Positions 1 to 10,571 of a stretch of 64,000 bases of DNA are shown piece after piece (position 1 is the stretch's first letter; each line of letters begins with the position of its first letter). A program made the position numbers and the translations under genes. Under the pieces are notes generated by a model. It saw nothing but the letters and a program-made list of their open reading frames with translations. It ran no database searches and was not told the origin of the DNA. Origin of the DNA: Toxorhynchites rutilus septentrionalis (Eukaryota; Arthropoda; Insecta; Diptera; Culicidae); NCBI RefSeq assembly GCF_029784135.1, contig NC_073746.1:2128136-2192135 (forward strand), written 5' to 3'.

Positions 1-819
1 ATGTGTCTCTTGTTTCGCTCGCTCGTATTGCTATAACATATATTATACAAATGATATACCAGTATGGGGGAGTAGTACATTTTCTGTTATTTCTAAGATC
101 ATTTAATGTAATAAATCGAGATGCCATGTGCTAAAATTATTTTTGGTATAGATTCTATTATTGACATTACTTTTCATAACAGCACCACTATTTATGGATC
201 TTTGTTGAATTAAAAAGGTTTTCTAAAAAAATATCAAAAATATATCGAAGGGGGAGAGATATAGAGATATAAAACAATTAATATTGGATTCAATTTTATA
301 GTAATATTTTAAACGGTTTATTCAAAATGTTGGTTTTCCTAAACAGTTAATTGATTTCCCAATTGACTTCTAGATTTCAAGTAACAACTTTTCGAAGATA
401 ATAATTTCAATAATTTCAAAAATCAGTTAAGTTATATTGTGTTACGAACGAAGTTGAAAAAAAACAGCAATTTTTGAGTTGAGGAATCACTCTGTGTTCA
501 TTTGTATATTTTCAATATTTTCTGCTCATTATGAAACTTTTTTTTCTTTTTTGGTGCTCCTTCGTGCTGACCCTAGATATATGCTAGCACTATCATTCAC
601 GATCTTATTGTGGGATTTCATGCTATTTCCCGCCATTCAGAGCCGTTTTTTTTAACGAACAAGAAGTCACCATCTTCGATTCAGAAATGACTTCAGAATA
701 CTTTCGCTGGTAAGACTCTTTTGAGTTCTGATTCGTTTTTTGTTATATTTGTGAAACGAGATCCATTGTTATAACTCTGAATGGTGACTAGGGTTGCTTT
801 CTAGTGAAATAACTTCATC
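1..819. other. AT-rich intergenic DNA, nothing recognised
   Basis: No long ORF, repeat or RNA motif is recognisable here. The stretch is AT-rich with short homopolymer runs. Its right edge is the insertion site of the BEL element. Confidence 0.6.
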
Positions 820-1470
820 TGTGGCGATCAACAAACGAGCACTACTCTTTAGAGCAATTTTATTTGTAATTGCTTAAAGCTAAAATTATTTGAAACATAA
901 ATATTGGTTGCGGTAAATTCACTTGATTCACTTACATTTTATAGTGCAATTAGACAGCTTTTTTATCCGTCGATTAATCGATCGATCAATCCTGTATGCT
1001 TTAGCATCTAGTTTTAATTAGAATCCTGTTCTGTAGAAATTCAGTTATTTTAATTTAGGTTATCCAATTGTAGGAATTATTTCAATGGTTTTCTAACCTA
1101 TCCGAAGTTCAAATTCCTTATTCGGAGCTCAATTCACTGTTTTAGCTAGATATAATTTAATTTAAGCTGTAGTTTAAGAATAGGATATAAGTAGTTACTT
1201 AATTTAATTCACATAGTCACATAAGCTACTTACAAGTATAGATTTAAGGTAAATTAAGGCACAATTTCAAATTTGCATAATATCTCTATAAAAACAATAT
1301 ATTTTTTCCGTGGGCAGATGATCAATTGATGTATTGCTCTATTGTTGTTGCATTGGTTCGCTTCATCAACGATAGCGAACCTACCGTTGATGGAGCGAAC
1401 CAATCTTCGATAAGTCGGTTACAGTGAAGGCGCTGTGGGCCGGGTTGCCGGTGCTGTGATCGTGCAAACA
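820..1470 (-). repeat. 3' LTR of the BEL element
   Basis: This is the same length as the copy at 7322-7972 and about 98.9% identical. The differences are scattered substitutions, for example GAGCTC versus GATATC around 1125. On the minus strand it starts TGTTTGCACG and ends GCCACA. The pol reading frame runs into it and stops at 1419. Confidence 0.95.
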
Positions 1471-2300
1471 TTCCCCTCCCCGTGAGAATGAATTGAACCA
1501 TCAATCTCACCAAGTCTATCTACATCCAGCACTGCCAGCTTTGAGACAGGTCTCCGAAACAGTCCACTAGATGTTTGAACCAACGCCTGCCGGATTCGTC
1601 CATCGCTGCCCGGAGTCACTTCTACAATTCGTCCACGTATCCATCCATTTCGTCTACTGTCGTCGATCACAATGACCAAGTCTCCGGGTTGGACAGGCTT
1701 CGTCTCTTCAACCCATTTAGTGCGTTTGGTGAGTGTGGGTAAGTATTCCCGAACCCATCGCCTCCAGAAATGGTCGATACGTTTCTGGACCAGGTTCCAG
1801 GATGCATTAAGCTCATTAGCAGAGTCTTCTAACTTTGTTATAGGCTGCACTACTCCAGATGAGCTTCCCAAGATGAAGTGGTTTGGAGTGAGTGCTTCTC
1901 GCTCTGCTGAGTCCAGTGGTAGGTACGTGAGCGGGCGCGAGTTGACAATTCCTTCAGCCTCTACCAATACAGTTTGTAATCCTTCGTCGTCGAGTTTGTC
2001 ATCTTGGGGAATGCTTTTCATGGCGTTCTTGATGGAACGTACCATGCGCTCCCACGATCCCCATATGGGGACAGGAAGGCGGAATGAAGAACCATTTTGT
2101 CTCGGTGTTGGTGAACATCGTAGCTGCATCCTGCTCGATCCGCTCGATTTGGTCTTGCAGAATTCGTTCCGCTCCGGTAAAGTTCCGACCATTGTCGGAG
2201 TATATTTCTTTCGGTGACCCTCTGCGACAGATGAAGCGACGTATACAGGCGATACAGCTCTTCGTCGATAAATCATATGCAACCTCAACGTGTACTGCAC
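1419..2300 (-). pseudogene. BEL integrase C-terminal half plus DUF5641-like region
   Basis: Homology begins part-way through this ORF, after a frame change at about 2056-2062. The shared segment SWERMVRSIKNAMKS continues the integrase read in the other frame from 1999-2874. It includes the acidic and Asn-rich end of the core (EGIVNSRPLTYLP, with the likely catalytic Glu) and then the C-terminal region LTPNHFIL...PGDLVIVIDDS...RGRIVEV...RPVSKLAVLD, characteristic of BEL pol. The frame break falls in a run of four G/C bases, so a one-base loss or a sequencing error are equally plausible. The ORF continues across the polypurine tract and stops inside the LTR. The first 80 or so residues are the wrong frame. 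Confidence 0.88.
1471..1481 (-). other. polypurine tract of the BEL element
   Basis: The minus strand reads GGGGAGGGGAA directly before the 3' LTR. This is the expected position and composition for the plus-strand DNA priming site in reverse transcription. It also lies inside the pol ORF, so it is translated. Confidence 0.8.
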
Positions 2301-2874
2301 GAATTGTGAGACACGTAATCAGACACACCCACCGTTTTGCTGCGGATCTGTTTACTTTCACCAGGATTGGCCCAAAGTAGTCGATGCCGATATAAGTAAA
2401 TGGGCGAACTCCAGGCGACAAGCGTGCTTCCGGAAGAGGACCCATCCTTGGAGTTGAAGGCTTAGCTTTCATCACCTTGCACCGTTGACACCGCTTCTCG
2501 ATGTCTCGAACTACTGTGCGCAGATGTGCAATGTAGAATTGCTGGCGGATTTCGTTGACCACCGTTTCGGAGTTTCCATGGAGAAGCTTCCTATGGAAAT
2601 TATCGACGATAAGGTTGGTGACGTGGTGTTTTCTCGGTAGTATCACTGGGAACTTCACATCTTCCGCTACCCCTTGTGCCGCAGAAATGCGACTGTCGAC
2701 TCGGAGAACTCCCTCATCATCAAGCATCGGTGTAAGCATCCGAAGAGGGCTTGACTTCTCTAAGATCAGTCGTTCACAGATCGGTACTGTCTTATTTTTA
2801 GTAAGAATAGTCAACTCATCTGGGTAAACCTCAGACTGAATCAGTTTCCAAAGCAATATCTCGGCTGCCTTCAA
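1999..2874 (-). pseudogene. BEL integrase N-terminal and core domains
   Basis: The ORF starts in the linker after RNase H (LKAAEILLWKLIQSE). It then gives an HHCC zinc-binding domain: His pair in HHVTNLIVDNFHRKLLHG, Cys pair in CQRC. The integrase core follows, with YIGIDYFGP (first Asp) and YSDNGRNFTGA (second Asp). Homology is lost after SCPHMG, where the frame shifts near 2056-2062 and the protein continues in the other ORF. The role would be insertion of element cDNA. As read the protein is split. Confidence 0.9.
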
Positions 2875-3299
2875 TCCCTCGAGTGAGTCAACGATATGCT
2901 ACATTTTGTGCCTTTCTGATTGCGAATAGTTCCAAACCTTATTACATATGCCGTTGCGTGCAGCAATCGGTTCCAATTGGAGAAGCGTTCGTATACTATC
3001 GGAGTACGCAGGATGAGCACTTCTTGATGCAGATGACATGTTCGCAATTCTTCATCAGTGGTTGCGAGCGATCTCTTCGGCATAGGCCACTCCTCCTCTG
3101 GCAGTTGCAGAAATGTCGGGCCATTGAACCAGCGGCCTGATGCGCTGAGGCACGGTCCACTACCCCACTTGGTAGCCTCATCTGAGACGTTAAGTTTGCT
3201 CGGAACGTATCTCCAATCGTTCACGTTTGACGATGAAAGAATTTCTCCAACGCGACAGGCTACGAAAGGGCGATATCTTCGATGTTCTGCCGGATCCAA
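2871..3299 (-). pseudogene. BEL RNase H C-terminal end and linker
   Basis: Useful homology starts at RRYRPFVACRVGEIL, where it takes over from the gag-pol ORF after a frameshift at about 3268-3285. It continues through WRYVPSKLNVSDEATKWG, the conserved end of BEL RNase H. It reaches a stop at 2871 because of a second frame change at about 2873-2885, after which the linker to integrase goes on in the next frame. Both breaks are one-base events. Confidence 0.85.
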
Positions 3300-6200
3300 G
3301 CCAGAGTCACTTCGGAGTCCGACCAGTAGATGACGCGGTTGATTCGGATGGAATGATTAGAACGCACAAATACCAGCAACCGGGTTCCCAATACCGCGGC
3401 CATCAGCTCCAACCGAGGAATGGAGACATATCGAAGAGGAGCCACCTTCGTTTTGGCTGACACTAGAGCGCATTTCGCTGTTCCATAACGATTGGTAGTT
3501 CGGAAGTACACCACCGCTGCATACGCCGCTTCACTTGCGTCGACGAACACATGGGCCTCCAACGAACGGTACAGCTCAGTGCTCGCGTTCTCGAAGTAAC
3601 ACCTTGGAATCCGAACTTCGTTGACTTCATCCAACAGGCTAATCCATTTCGTCCACGATTCGTGGACGCTTTCGTCGACAAATTCATCCCATTTGATGCC
3701 GCTACGCCAAATATTCTGCATCATTATTTTCCCGTGTACCAGCACACACGCCAGCAGGCCCAACGGGTCAAAAAGGCTCATTATACATTTCAGCACCTGA
3801 CGTTTCGTCGGTCTCGTTCCCGTTCCGATCAGTGCCGCAATTTCCTCCCTGAAGATCGCAGAAAAAAGTACATTGTCCTCTTCGGTATGCCACAGCATCC
3901 CTAACACGCGCTCCGATTGCGACCTCAATGACAAGTCTTTCGTTGCTTGGTTCGGAGATTGCCCCAAGTGGTCCAGAACTGCCTTTCGGTTTGATGACCA
4001 ATTCCGGATTTCAAATCCTCCTTGCGGATGGACCCATTTCACCTCGCTGGATACCTTCTTCGCCTCCTCGTTCGTCTCGAAGCTGTCAAGGTAATCATCG
4101 ACGTAGTGCCTGCTACGAATGGCAGAGGCTGCCCTCGGGAACTTGCCTGCAAACTCTTCCGCATTCCGATTCTTAACGAATTGGGCTGATGCAGGAGAGC
4201 TGCTCGCTCCGAACGTTAGTACGTCCATTATATAAATACTAGGTTCGACGTTGGTGTTGTTGCGGAATAAAAATCTCTGAGAGGATCGGTCTTGCTTGAT
4301 AACTCTCGTCTGGTGGAACATCTCTTTGATGTCTCCACTCACTGCCACCGGGTACTGACGGAAATGAAATTGAACCGAAATCAGTGATACGAGAAGGTCA
4401 GGACCGGACAATAGTAAGGAGTTCAAAGAAATTCCATCGACCTTCGCTGCGGCGTCCCATATTAGCCGCACCTTCTCCGGTTTCTTCAGATTGCAAACCA
4501 CCCCTAACGGAAGATACCAGGTTCGTCTCGGGTCTGCGTCGGCTAGCTCGTCCGCCGTTGCTAGATGTGCAAACCCCTTATCCTGGTATTCCTGTACTTG
4601 TCGGTGGATGTTTTCTTTGAGAACGAGGTCTTTATCCATGCGTCTCTCGAGACACTGTAGACGGCGTAGGGCCATCGGAAAGCTATCGGGGAGCTCTACA
4701 TAATCCGTCCTCCAAAGCAGGCCCGTTTCAAAACGGTTACCTATTCTTCGCGTCGTCCCCTCCATGATTTGTCGTGCTCTTACATCTGTGGTGGATTCCA
4801 CAATTTCCACATTGCTCACCCCACAGTCCTCCACATTGAAGTAATCTTTGACCAGTCGTTCCAGCTTTTCTTCGGCTTGGCATTCACATACGTGGTAGTT
4901 AAATTCTTCGTAGTCTTGCTTCGTTGTCTTGGCATTCAGACTACCATAGACACACCATCCTAGGCTAGTTTTGGTCGCTATGATTCCGCTTTCACCTTTT
5001 TTGATTTTCAACGGCACCGCCAATTGCAGGTTTCGGAGTTCGATTAGTAGTTTTGGTGTTGCATTCTCGTAGCTACGAACCGGAAGTCCTTTCAGGTACG
5101 GATGATCCTCTAGAACCTTCTCGAAGCACAGCGTTTGCGATGGTAAATTCAAACTTTCCACTGTGCGTACGTTCACCAGGTGGAATCGATTGTTTCGATC
5201 TATTTCGGACACCTCAAGCGAAACTATCTGCGACTCATCTTCGGTTCTCGTCATGTTAGCGGTCCATTTAAGGCAAAGCGGGACGTTGGGACCTTCCACC
5301 CCAAGTTCTTCAACCAAGCTACGCTCGGCAAGCGTTGCAGAGGAACCTTCATCCAAGAAGGCAAACGCTGTGACAGACTTTGAATTTCCATGAATCGTTA
5401 TGGGAATAATGCGAAAGAGAATGGATTGTTCGTGATGGTGATGTGCGTGATCTTCTACACGAGAGGTTCCCGGAGTCTTCTTGGCCACTGTTTCCACTTT
5501 GTTGTGTAGCAATCGATGATGCCGATATTGACAACCGTCGATCCCACATTGACTCGAATTGCGACATGTTCGCCGTCCGTGCGGATTGAGACAAGTTCGA
5601 CAAACCTTCAGCGACTGGATACTTTTCCATCGATCGTCCACCGGTAGATGTTGGAATTTCGTACAATCTTTCAATCGATGACCAACTTTCCCACAGAACA
5701 AGCAAACTTTACCCTGACCCGCTCTTTCTTTCGCGGCACTACCTGATGCTGAGTTTTCGACGTGGGCATGGACAAAACTTTTGTCTTTGATTCGAGATTT
5801 CTCATGCTTCGCTGAGTATTCCCCGCCAGTAATAACGATGACTTTGCTGACCGATTCGACGATCGCTGACATGAAGTTGCTGAAGTTTTGCAAACTCGCA
5901 TGAGGAATGAATGAAAGATGCTGCGCCCACTGTAGCTTTACGTTGGCTGGTAATTTTTCAACCAGTTCTTGGAGCAGCGCTGGGTTCACCAGATGCGCTT
6001 GCTGTCCTGCTGCAATAAGATGTTGTGTCAAGTTTCTGACGGACATCCCGAAATCTATCAACGAGTCAAGCCTCTCAGATTTGGGAGCAGGTGTTTCACG
6101 CACGGTTTGAATTAATTTATTTATAATAATCTCGGGCCGACCATACAAGGTTCGGAGTGTATTTATCACTTCCGGAACAGAATCAGGCGACAGAAGGTAA

Positions 6201-7021
6201 TATCGCACTGATTTTAGAGCGCTACCTTTCAGGCAACGTTGCAAACGAGCCAGGTTTTCTACGTTGCTAAACCCGCAAGCGGCTGTGGAGTTACTAAAAC
6301 TACTGAAGAATATCGGCCACTCCTCTGGATCGCCCATGAACTCGGGTAGATCACGTGGCATAACCTGTCTTGCAGCTAATTGTTCCGGGGATGGTCGATG
6401 AAGTGCTTCGTTTGCTGGCGCAGCAGCTCGATTCGAGTGCGCAGGATAGTTGGGCGGCTGCTCGAATGGTAGCGGTGCACTCGCAGAAGTATCACGAATA
6501 TTCACGGGCGTCTCGTGCGCTAACGGCTGCTCACGTGAAACCGTTACATGTGGGAAGAAACTTGATGACACGTTATGAGAACGTGATTGTTCGTTAGAAA
6601 ATGACGCGAGTTGGATAGACGAGCGCGCTTGATGAGTACGCTGCTGCTCGATTGGGACCGGCACAGGTGGAGGATTCGAGCGCGCATGACTGATACGCGG
6701 CTGCTCGGTTGGGACCGGTTTACTGATAGGATATTGTTCCGATGGTACCATCATTGGTACGGTTGTAGTGGGAGGGACCCTGTCGCAGGTATTTCGATCA
6801 ACGAAGTGATTTGTCTTCGGAATAGCACCCTTAGATGTAGTCAGAGTAGGGTGTGAGAGTGGAGTGGATTGTTTTCGCTCTTGTAACTGTATTCGAAAGC
6901 TTTGCAGTTGCGTCTCAAGCATCTTGATCTGCTCAAGTGTCGGTTCTGACTGCTGCTGACACTGTTCCGGCTGTTGTTGTAGCAATTGAAGCCCTGACAT
7001 CATGCCAGGATCAAATGACAC
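3260..7021 (-). CDS. BEL gag-protease-reverse transcriptase-RNase H polyprotein
   Basis: This is a 1253-codon ORF. Residues 1-220 are Gln/Pro-rich with repeated EQPR/EQQR motifs. A gag core (LPEFMGDPEEW) lies at about 225-400. A CCHC zinc knuckle (CLFCGKVGHRLKDC) is near 440-453, with a second Cys-rich motif at about 474-500. The aspartic protease motif FLDEGSSATL is near 555-565. Reverse transcriptase covers about 800-990, with Asp at SGDIKEMF and the catalytic YVDD near 973-976. RNase H opens with HVFVDASEAAYAAV. The ORF ends prematurely at EDIALS because of a frameshift; RNase H finishes in the next ORF. The start is the first Met after the leader. Long, intact gag-RT coding with near-identical LTRs indicates a recent insertion. 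Confidence 0.95.
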   Translation of the reverse strand: MSFDPGMMSGLQLLQQQPEQCQQQSEPTLEQIKMLETQLQSFRIQLQERKQSTPLSHPTLTTSKGAIPKTNHFVDRNTCDRVPPTTTVPMMVPSEQYPISKPVPTEQPRISHARSNPPPVPVPIEQQRTHQARSSIQLASFSNEQSRSHNVSSSFFPHVTVSREQPLAHETPVNIRDTSASAPLPFEQPPNYPAHSNRAAAPANEALHRPSPEQLAARQVMPRDLPEFMGDPEEWPIFFSSFSNSTAACGFSNVENLARLQRCLKGSALKSVRYYLLSPDSVPEVINTLRTLYGRPEIIINKLIQTVRETPAPKSERLDSLIDFGMSVRNLTQHLIAAGQQAHLVNPALLQELVEKLPANVKLQWAQHLSFIPHASLQNFSNFMSAIVESVSKVIVITGGEYSAKHEKSRIKDKSFVHAHVENSASGSAAKERAGQGKVCLFCGKVGHRLKDCTKFQHLPVDDRWKSIQSLKVCRTCLNPHGRRTCRNSSQCGIDGCQYRHHRLLHNKVETVAKKTPGTSRVEDHAHHHHEQSILFRIIPITIHGNSKSVTAFAFLDEGSSATLAERSLVEELGVEGPNVPLCLKWTANMTRTEDESQIVSLEVSEIDRNNRFHLVNVRTVESLNLPSQTLCFEKVLEDHPYLKGLPVRSYENATPKLLIELRNLQLAVPLKIKKGESGIIATKTSLGWCVYGSLNAKTTKQDYEEFNYHVCECQAEEKLERLVKDYFNVEDCGVSNVEIVESTTDVRARQIMEGTTRRIGNRFETGLLWRTDYVELPDSFPMALRRLQCLERRMDKDLVLKENIHRQVQEYQDKGFAHLATADELADADPRRTWYLPLGVVCNLKKPEKVRLIWDAAAKVDGISLNSLLLSGPDLLVSLISVQFHFRQYPVAVSGDIKEMFHQTRVIKQDRSSQRFLFRNNTNVEPSIYIMDVLTFGASSSPASAQFVKNRNAEEFAGKFPRAASAIRSRHYVDDYLDSFETNEEAKKVSSEVKWVHPQGGFEIRNWSSNRKAVLDHLGQSPNQATKDLSLRSQSERVLGMLWHTEEDNVLFSAIFREEIAALIGTGTRPTKRQVLKCIMSLFDPLGLLACVLVHGKIMMQNIWRSGIKWDEFVDESVHESWTKWISLLDEVNEVRIPRCYFENASTELYRSLEAHVFVDASEAAYAAVVYFRTTNRYGTAKCALVSAKTKVAPLRYVSIPRLELMAAVLGTRLLVFVRSNHSIRINRVIYWSDSEVTLAWIRQNIEDIALS

Positions 7022-7321
7022 TGCGTTGTCTGTTTGCTGGAAATTTGCGGGATTGTTTTTTTTTTTATTGATTCGTTTATTTTTACAGACTCAGTTACTT
7101 AAGTTTAAAGGAGCCGAATTCTTAAATATATTTTTGAAAACTATATATATATATAAACAATTTTCTTACATCTATGGTTAGTAAGGTGAAAAACCGATTA
7201 CTCGCGGTGTGCTCGAGTTTAGAAGGGTGACATATTTTTAGGAGAAGGATGGGATATAAGGAAATCGTAACAATGTTGATGAGCACTCAATTCTTAAATC
7301 TATTCGTAAAATCTTTAAGTT
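7022..7321 (-). other. BEL 5' leader between LTR and gag
   Basis: This is non-coding, AT-rich sequence. It contains a short block, CCGATTACTCGCG followed by a CTCGAG-containing segment (about 7155-7225), that also occurs in diverged form near 16077-16105. No confident tRNA primer-binding site was identified next to the LTR. Confidence 0.6.
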
Positions 7322-7972
7322 TGTTGCGATCAACAAACGAGCACTACTCTTTAGATCAATTTTATTTGTAATTGCTTAAAGCTAAAATTATTTGAAACAT
7401 AAATATTGGTTGCGGTAAATTCACTTGATTCACTTACATTTTATAGTGCAATTAGACAGCTTTTTTATCCGTCGATTAATCGATCGATCAATCCTGTATG
7501 CTTTAGCATCTAGTTTTGATTAGAATCCTGTTCTGTAGAAATTCAGTTATTTTAATTTAGGTTATCCAATTGTAGGAATTATTTCAATGGTTTTCTAACC
7601 TATCCGAAGTTCAAATTCCTTATTCGGATATCAATTCACTGTTTTAGCTAGATATAATTTAATTTAAGCTGTAGTTTAAGAATAGGATATAAGTAGTTAC
7701 TTAATTTAATTCACATAGTCACATAAGCTACTTACAAGTATAGATTTAAGGTAAATTAAGGCACAATTTCAAATTTGCATAATATCTCTATAAAAACAAT
7801 ATATTTTTTCCATGGGCAGATGATCAATTGATGTATTGCTCTATTGTTGTTGCATTGGTTCGCTTCATCAACGATAGCGAACCTACCGTTGATGGAGCGA
7901 ACCAATCTTCGATAAGTCGGTTACAGTGAAGGCGCTGTGGGCCGGGTTGCCGGTGCTGTGATCGTGCGAACA
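7322..7972 (-). repeat. 5' LTR of the BEL element
   Basis: A 651-bp direct repeat of 820-1470. On the minus strand it starts TGTTCGCACG and ends GCAACA. It would hold the promoter for the element. It is followed by ATCT at 7973-7976, the candidate target duplication. Confidence 0.95.
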
Positions 7973-8090
7973 ATCTAAAAGCAAAACAAAAGCACTCAAT
8001 TCCACAAACATTTATGTTTCATGAAGCTTACATCGTGTCATTTAAACATTACAAGTCAAGTTCAAAACTTTCTTTCCTTTTACACGTCAC

Positions 8091-8142
8091 ATACATCACA
8101 GGGGACAAGCAAGACAATACATCACAGGGGACAAGCAAGACA
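8091..8142. repeat. 26-bp perfect tandem duplication
   Basis: Two adjacent identical 26-bp units, each beginning ATACATCACAGGGGACAAGC. No coding content. A simple local duplication. Confidence 0.9.
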
Positions 8143-10067
8143 TCCGAATCACTGATCAAAAGTTGTTTAAATGATTCTTAAGTGTCACTTGTGTATACAC
8201 GATCATTCCTCTTATTGTGACTATCTTCTAACAAAACCAAATTTTCATCGGAAAAAAAAGTATTTCGAAGGGGCTCACTCTGGTTCTTCATCAATTAGTA
8301 GATGAGCTCGAGCAGAAGTTGAAAATAATGATCAATTCGGAGAACGGGCAGATAATTTAGGAACACTGGATTTGCACAATGAGCGAATGGTTGTGTGACA
8401 AATTAAAACTCAATCAACAACCAATACTCCAATTTGTGGTGTAGTACAGACAGAATAATCGTAAACTTTTTGAACCCGGCAACAAAATGCGCAGCAAAAG
8501 CTTCTTAATTGTGCAGAGTTGCAGAACACAATTGTTCACTTTTCAATTTGCTGCTCGTCAACGTATCTCACATTGAAAAATCCAACACAGTTGATGTTGA
8601 GGACATTTATAGTTTAAATTTTTAACGGCGGCTACTACGGAGAGCAATCACGATTCAATTTAACTAACGAAGCTTTCCCGATTCATTCAACCGTGCTACT
8701 GCAGCTGGGTGCTGCAACATATGGAGGAAAATGAAAAAAAAAAAACGTACGAAATTTTATTCAGGTGCAGCATCCCTTCCCCAGAGTCTGCCGTGATTTG
8801 GCATAATTCAAGGAGCGAATCGTTTTGTCGAATAATATTCATTTTTCAGTGCACTTTTCACTTCTGCTTCGGATCCAATAATACCAAACGCAGGTTTGAA
8901 CACAATCTGTAGTACTATCTGAAAGTTCAAATCCTGTTTTTTTTGCACTTACTTTGGGGCGGAAGTGTGCGTCTCACATTACGTGGGGGTGAAAATATAG
9001 CACCGCCAATACTCACCGCAAAACGGCTTCGGTACACAAAATTGGATAAATTGATAAAACGGCAGCGGTCGTGTTCGCTAGCACATTTTCTTCTCCGACA
9101 CGATTTCGAACTCTTACATCGAGTCCGGAAAAAAATGCGAAAAAATTGAATGAAAATGAATAATTTTTTTCCTCGCTCCTATGTATTCTTGAATATTTAT
9201 TTGAGCATATCATGATAAAGGTCACCCTGGCGGGTTAATAGAGGCGAGAGAAATATGGGAATAAATCTCAGTAAATGATATTTATTAAAGGAAAGTGCTT
9301 GAAAAGCTAATCACTCGATATTGTGCCTCCGTTTAGTTGTGAAATGTATTCACAACATTCCATTCAAAACATTCATTCCCAGTCACTGAAATTCCATCCG
9401 ATGCTGTCAACGCGAATTCCCCCATTTAACCATGACGAGGGAGAGTTCTACTCTACAGTGAATTTCATTTGCGAATTCCTACGACCTACCTCTCGTCTGG
9501 TATGCTTTCATTTTGTTAACGTAAATTAGTTTCGACGACGTTTACCTCACTTGCAACGAGCTTAACCGCAGAACGCCGTTTATTCTGGTAGAGCAAACAT
9601 TGCACGTATTTATTCTGGGTGCATGTGTGGTTTGAAGCTCACACAAACCACCATATTACCTCAGACCACATCATTAAGGTTAAACGGAACCAAGTCACGG
9701 CTGCTTGTGACGTATTTGTGTTGGGTAAATTTTCTTAGAACCCAGAGGCGATATTTATGTAAGGGCCCACATAAAACATGTAAACTGTTCTTGAACAAAA
9801 TACAATTAATTTTAATTAAAGAACATCTATCATTTGGTGAAAAAATGCTCGACAAAATGAAAGTTTAAACCTAAAGCAGTAACATCAGTCCTCCATTGAG
9901 TCGATGAATTTATGGTCATGGAATTGAATCAATTGGAATTAGTTCCAATGTAACCATTGTTATAGGAATAACAATGTTAACATATATCTTCGATTACAAT
10001 CATCCTTTTGTTGTTTCTGTAACTACAAGAAGAACTAATTTGTTTCATGTTGAATACTTTGGATCTT
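8143..10067. other. intergenic, nothing recognised
   Basis: Only short ORFs without recognisable domains occur. No TIR, tail or tRNA-like block was seen. Confidence 0.5.
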
Positions 10068-10571
10068 TCAGAAGATGAAATTATTACGAATTGTACTATG
10101 TTGATACGATTTCATAGACAATGTCACATTTTTCCTATTATTAAAATGGCAAATTTGTTTCGCAACCTGTTTCCAAGTGAAGTCGAAAACTCGGTCTCCA
10201 AAAAGACGTCCCCTCATATCAAACCGGACAAGCATTTGCAAATCTACCGAAAGCGCATTGTCCCAGCTACTATACCTCATCAAATAATCTCTCTCCGAAC
10301 TTAGAAGCTCCGTCAGATTGCCACATTGATAAGTGATTTCACCGTAAACATCACACAACAGAACGAGACCAGAGGGAGTTCGACGCTCAGCGAGTCCGAC
10401 TTCTGTTGCTCCAGCAACGAGACACAAATTAGTGAAATGATGTTCGAAAATCTCCAGCTTCAACAAACAACAAACGAACCAAAGACCAGCTAAATCCGGA
10501 CTGAATGATGCTTCAAGTACGGAAATAATCCGATTATTCTGCTCTTCCCATCTTGCTGAAAAGCATTTCAA
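10068..10571 (-). CDS. hypothetical protein fragment, possibly a chemosensory-receptor-like exon
   Basis: This is a 167-codon ORF, the longest in the window that is not clearly repetitive or transposon-derived. On the minus strand a good splice acceptor (CTTTTCAG) would place an exon start at 10555, so it could be an internal or final exon. It has a moderately hydrophobic stretch (LAGLWFVCCLLKLEIF). Its C-terminal half has the pattern LLCDVYGEITYQ...YSSWDNALSVDLQMLVRF...GDRVFDF, loosely resembling the C-terminal part of insect odorant receptors (Tyr/Trp region, then a long helix, then Gly...Phe). That resemblance is inference from pattern only. No partner exon was found nearby, and the ORF may be chance or a broken gene. 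Confidence 0.3.
   Translation of the reverse strand: MKCFSARWEEQNNRIISVLEASFSPDLAGLWFVCCLLKLEIFEHHFTNLCLVAGATEVGLAERRTPSGLVLLCDVYGEITYQCGNLTELLSSERDYLMRYSSWDNALSVDLQMLVRFDMRGRLFGDRVFDFTWKQVAKQICHFNNRKNVTLSMKSYQHSTIRNNFIF

Larger units (their letters stand above)
820..7972 (-). mobile_element. BEL/Pao LTR retrotransposon, near full length
   Basis: The element is flanked by two 651-bp direct LTRs (820-1470 and 7322-7972) that differ at about 7 positions, roughly 1.1%. Read on the minus strand each LTR begins TGT and ends ACA. A polypurine tract sits next to the 3' LTR. Internal coding gives gag with zinc knuckles, an aspartic protease with DEGS, reverse transcriptase with YVDD, RNase H, an integrase and a C-terminal DUF5641-like region, the order and motifs of BEL/Pao. 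ATCT occurs at 817-820 and 7973-7976 and may be a 4-bp target duplication, overlapping the LTR edge by one base. Three frameshifts in pol make it non-autonomous as read. No env-like ORF is visible. Confidence 0.96.

Noticed and set aside
1672..2217. 181-codon plus-strand ORF
   Set aside because: It is the antisense shadow of the BEL integrase coding region.
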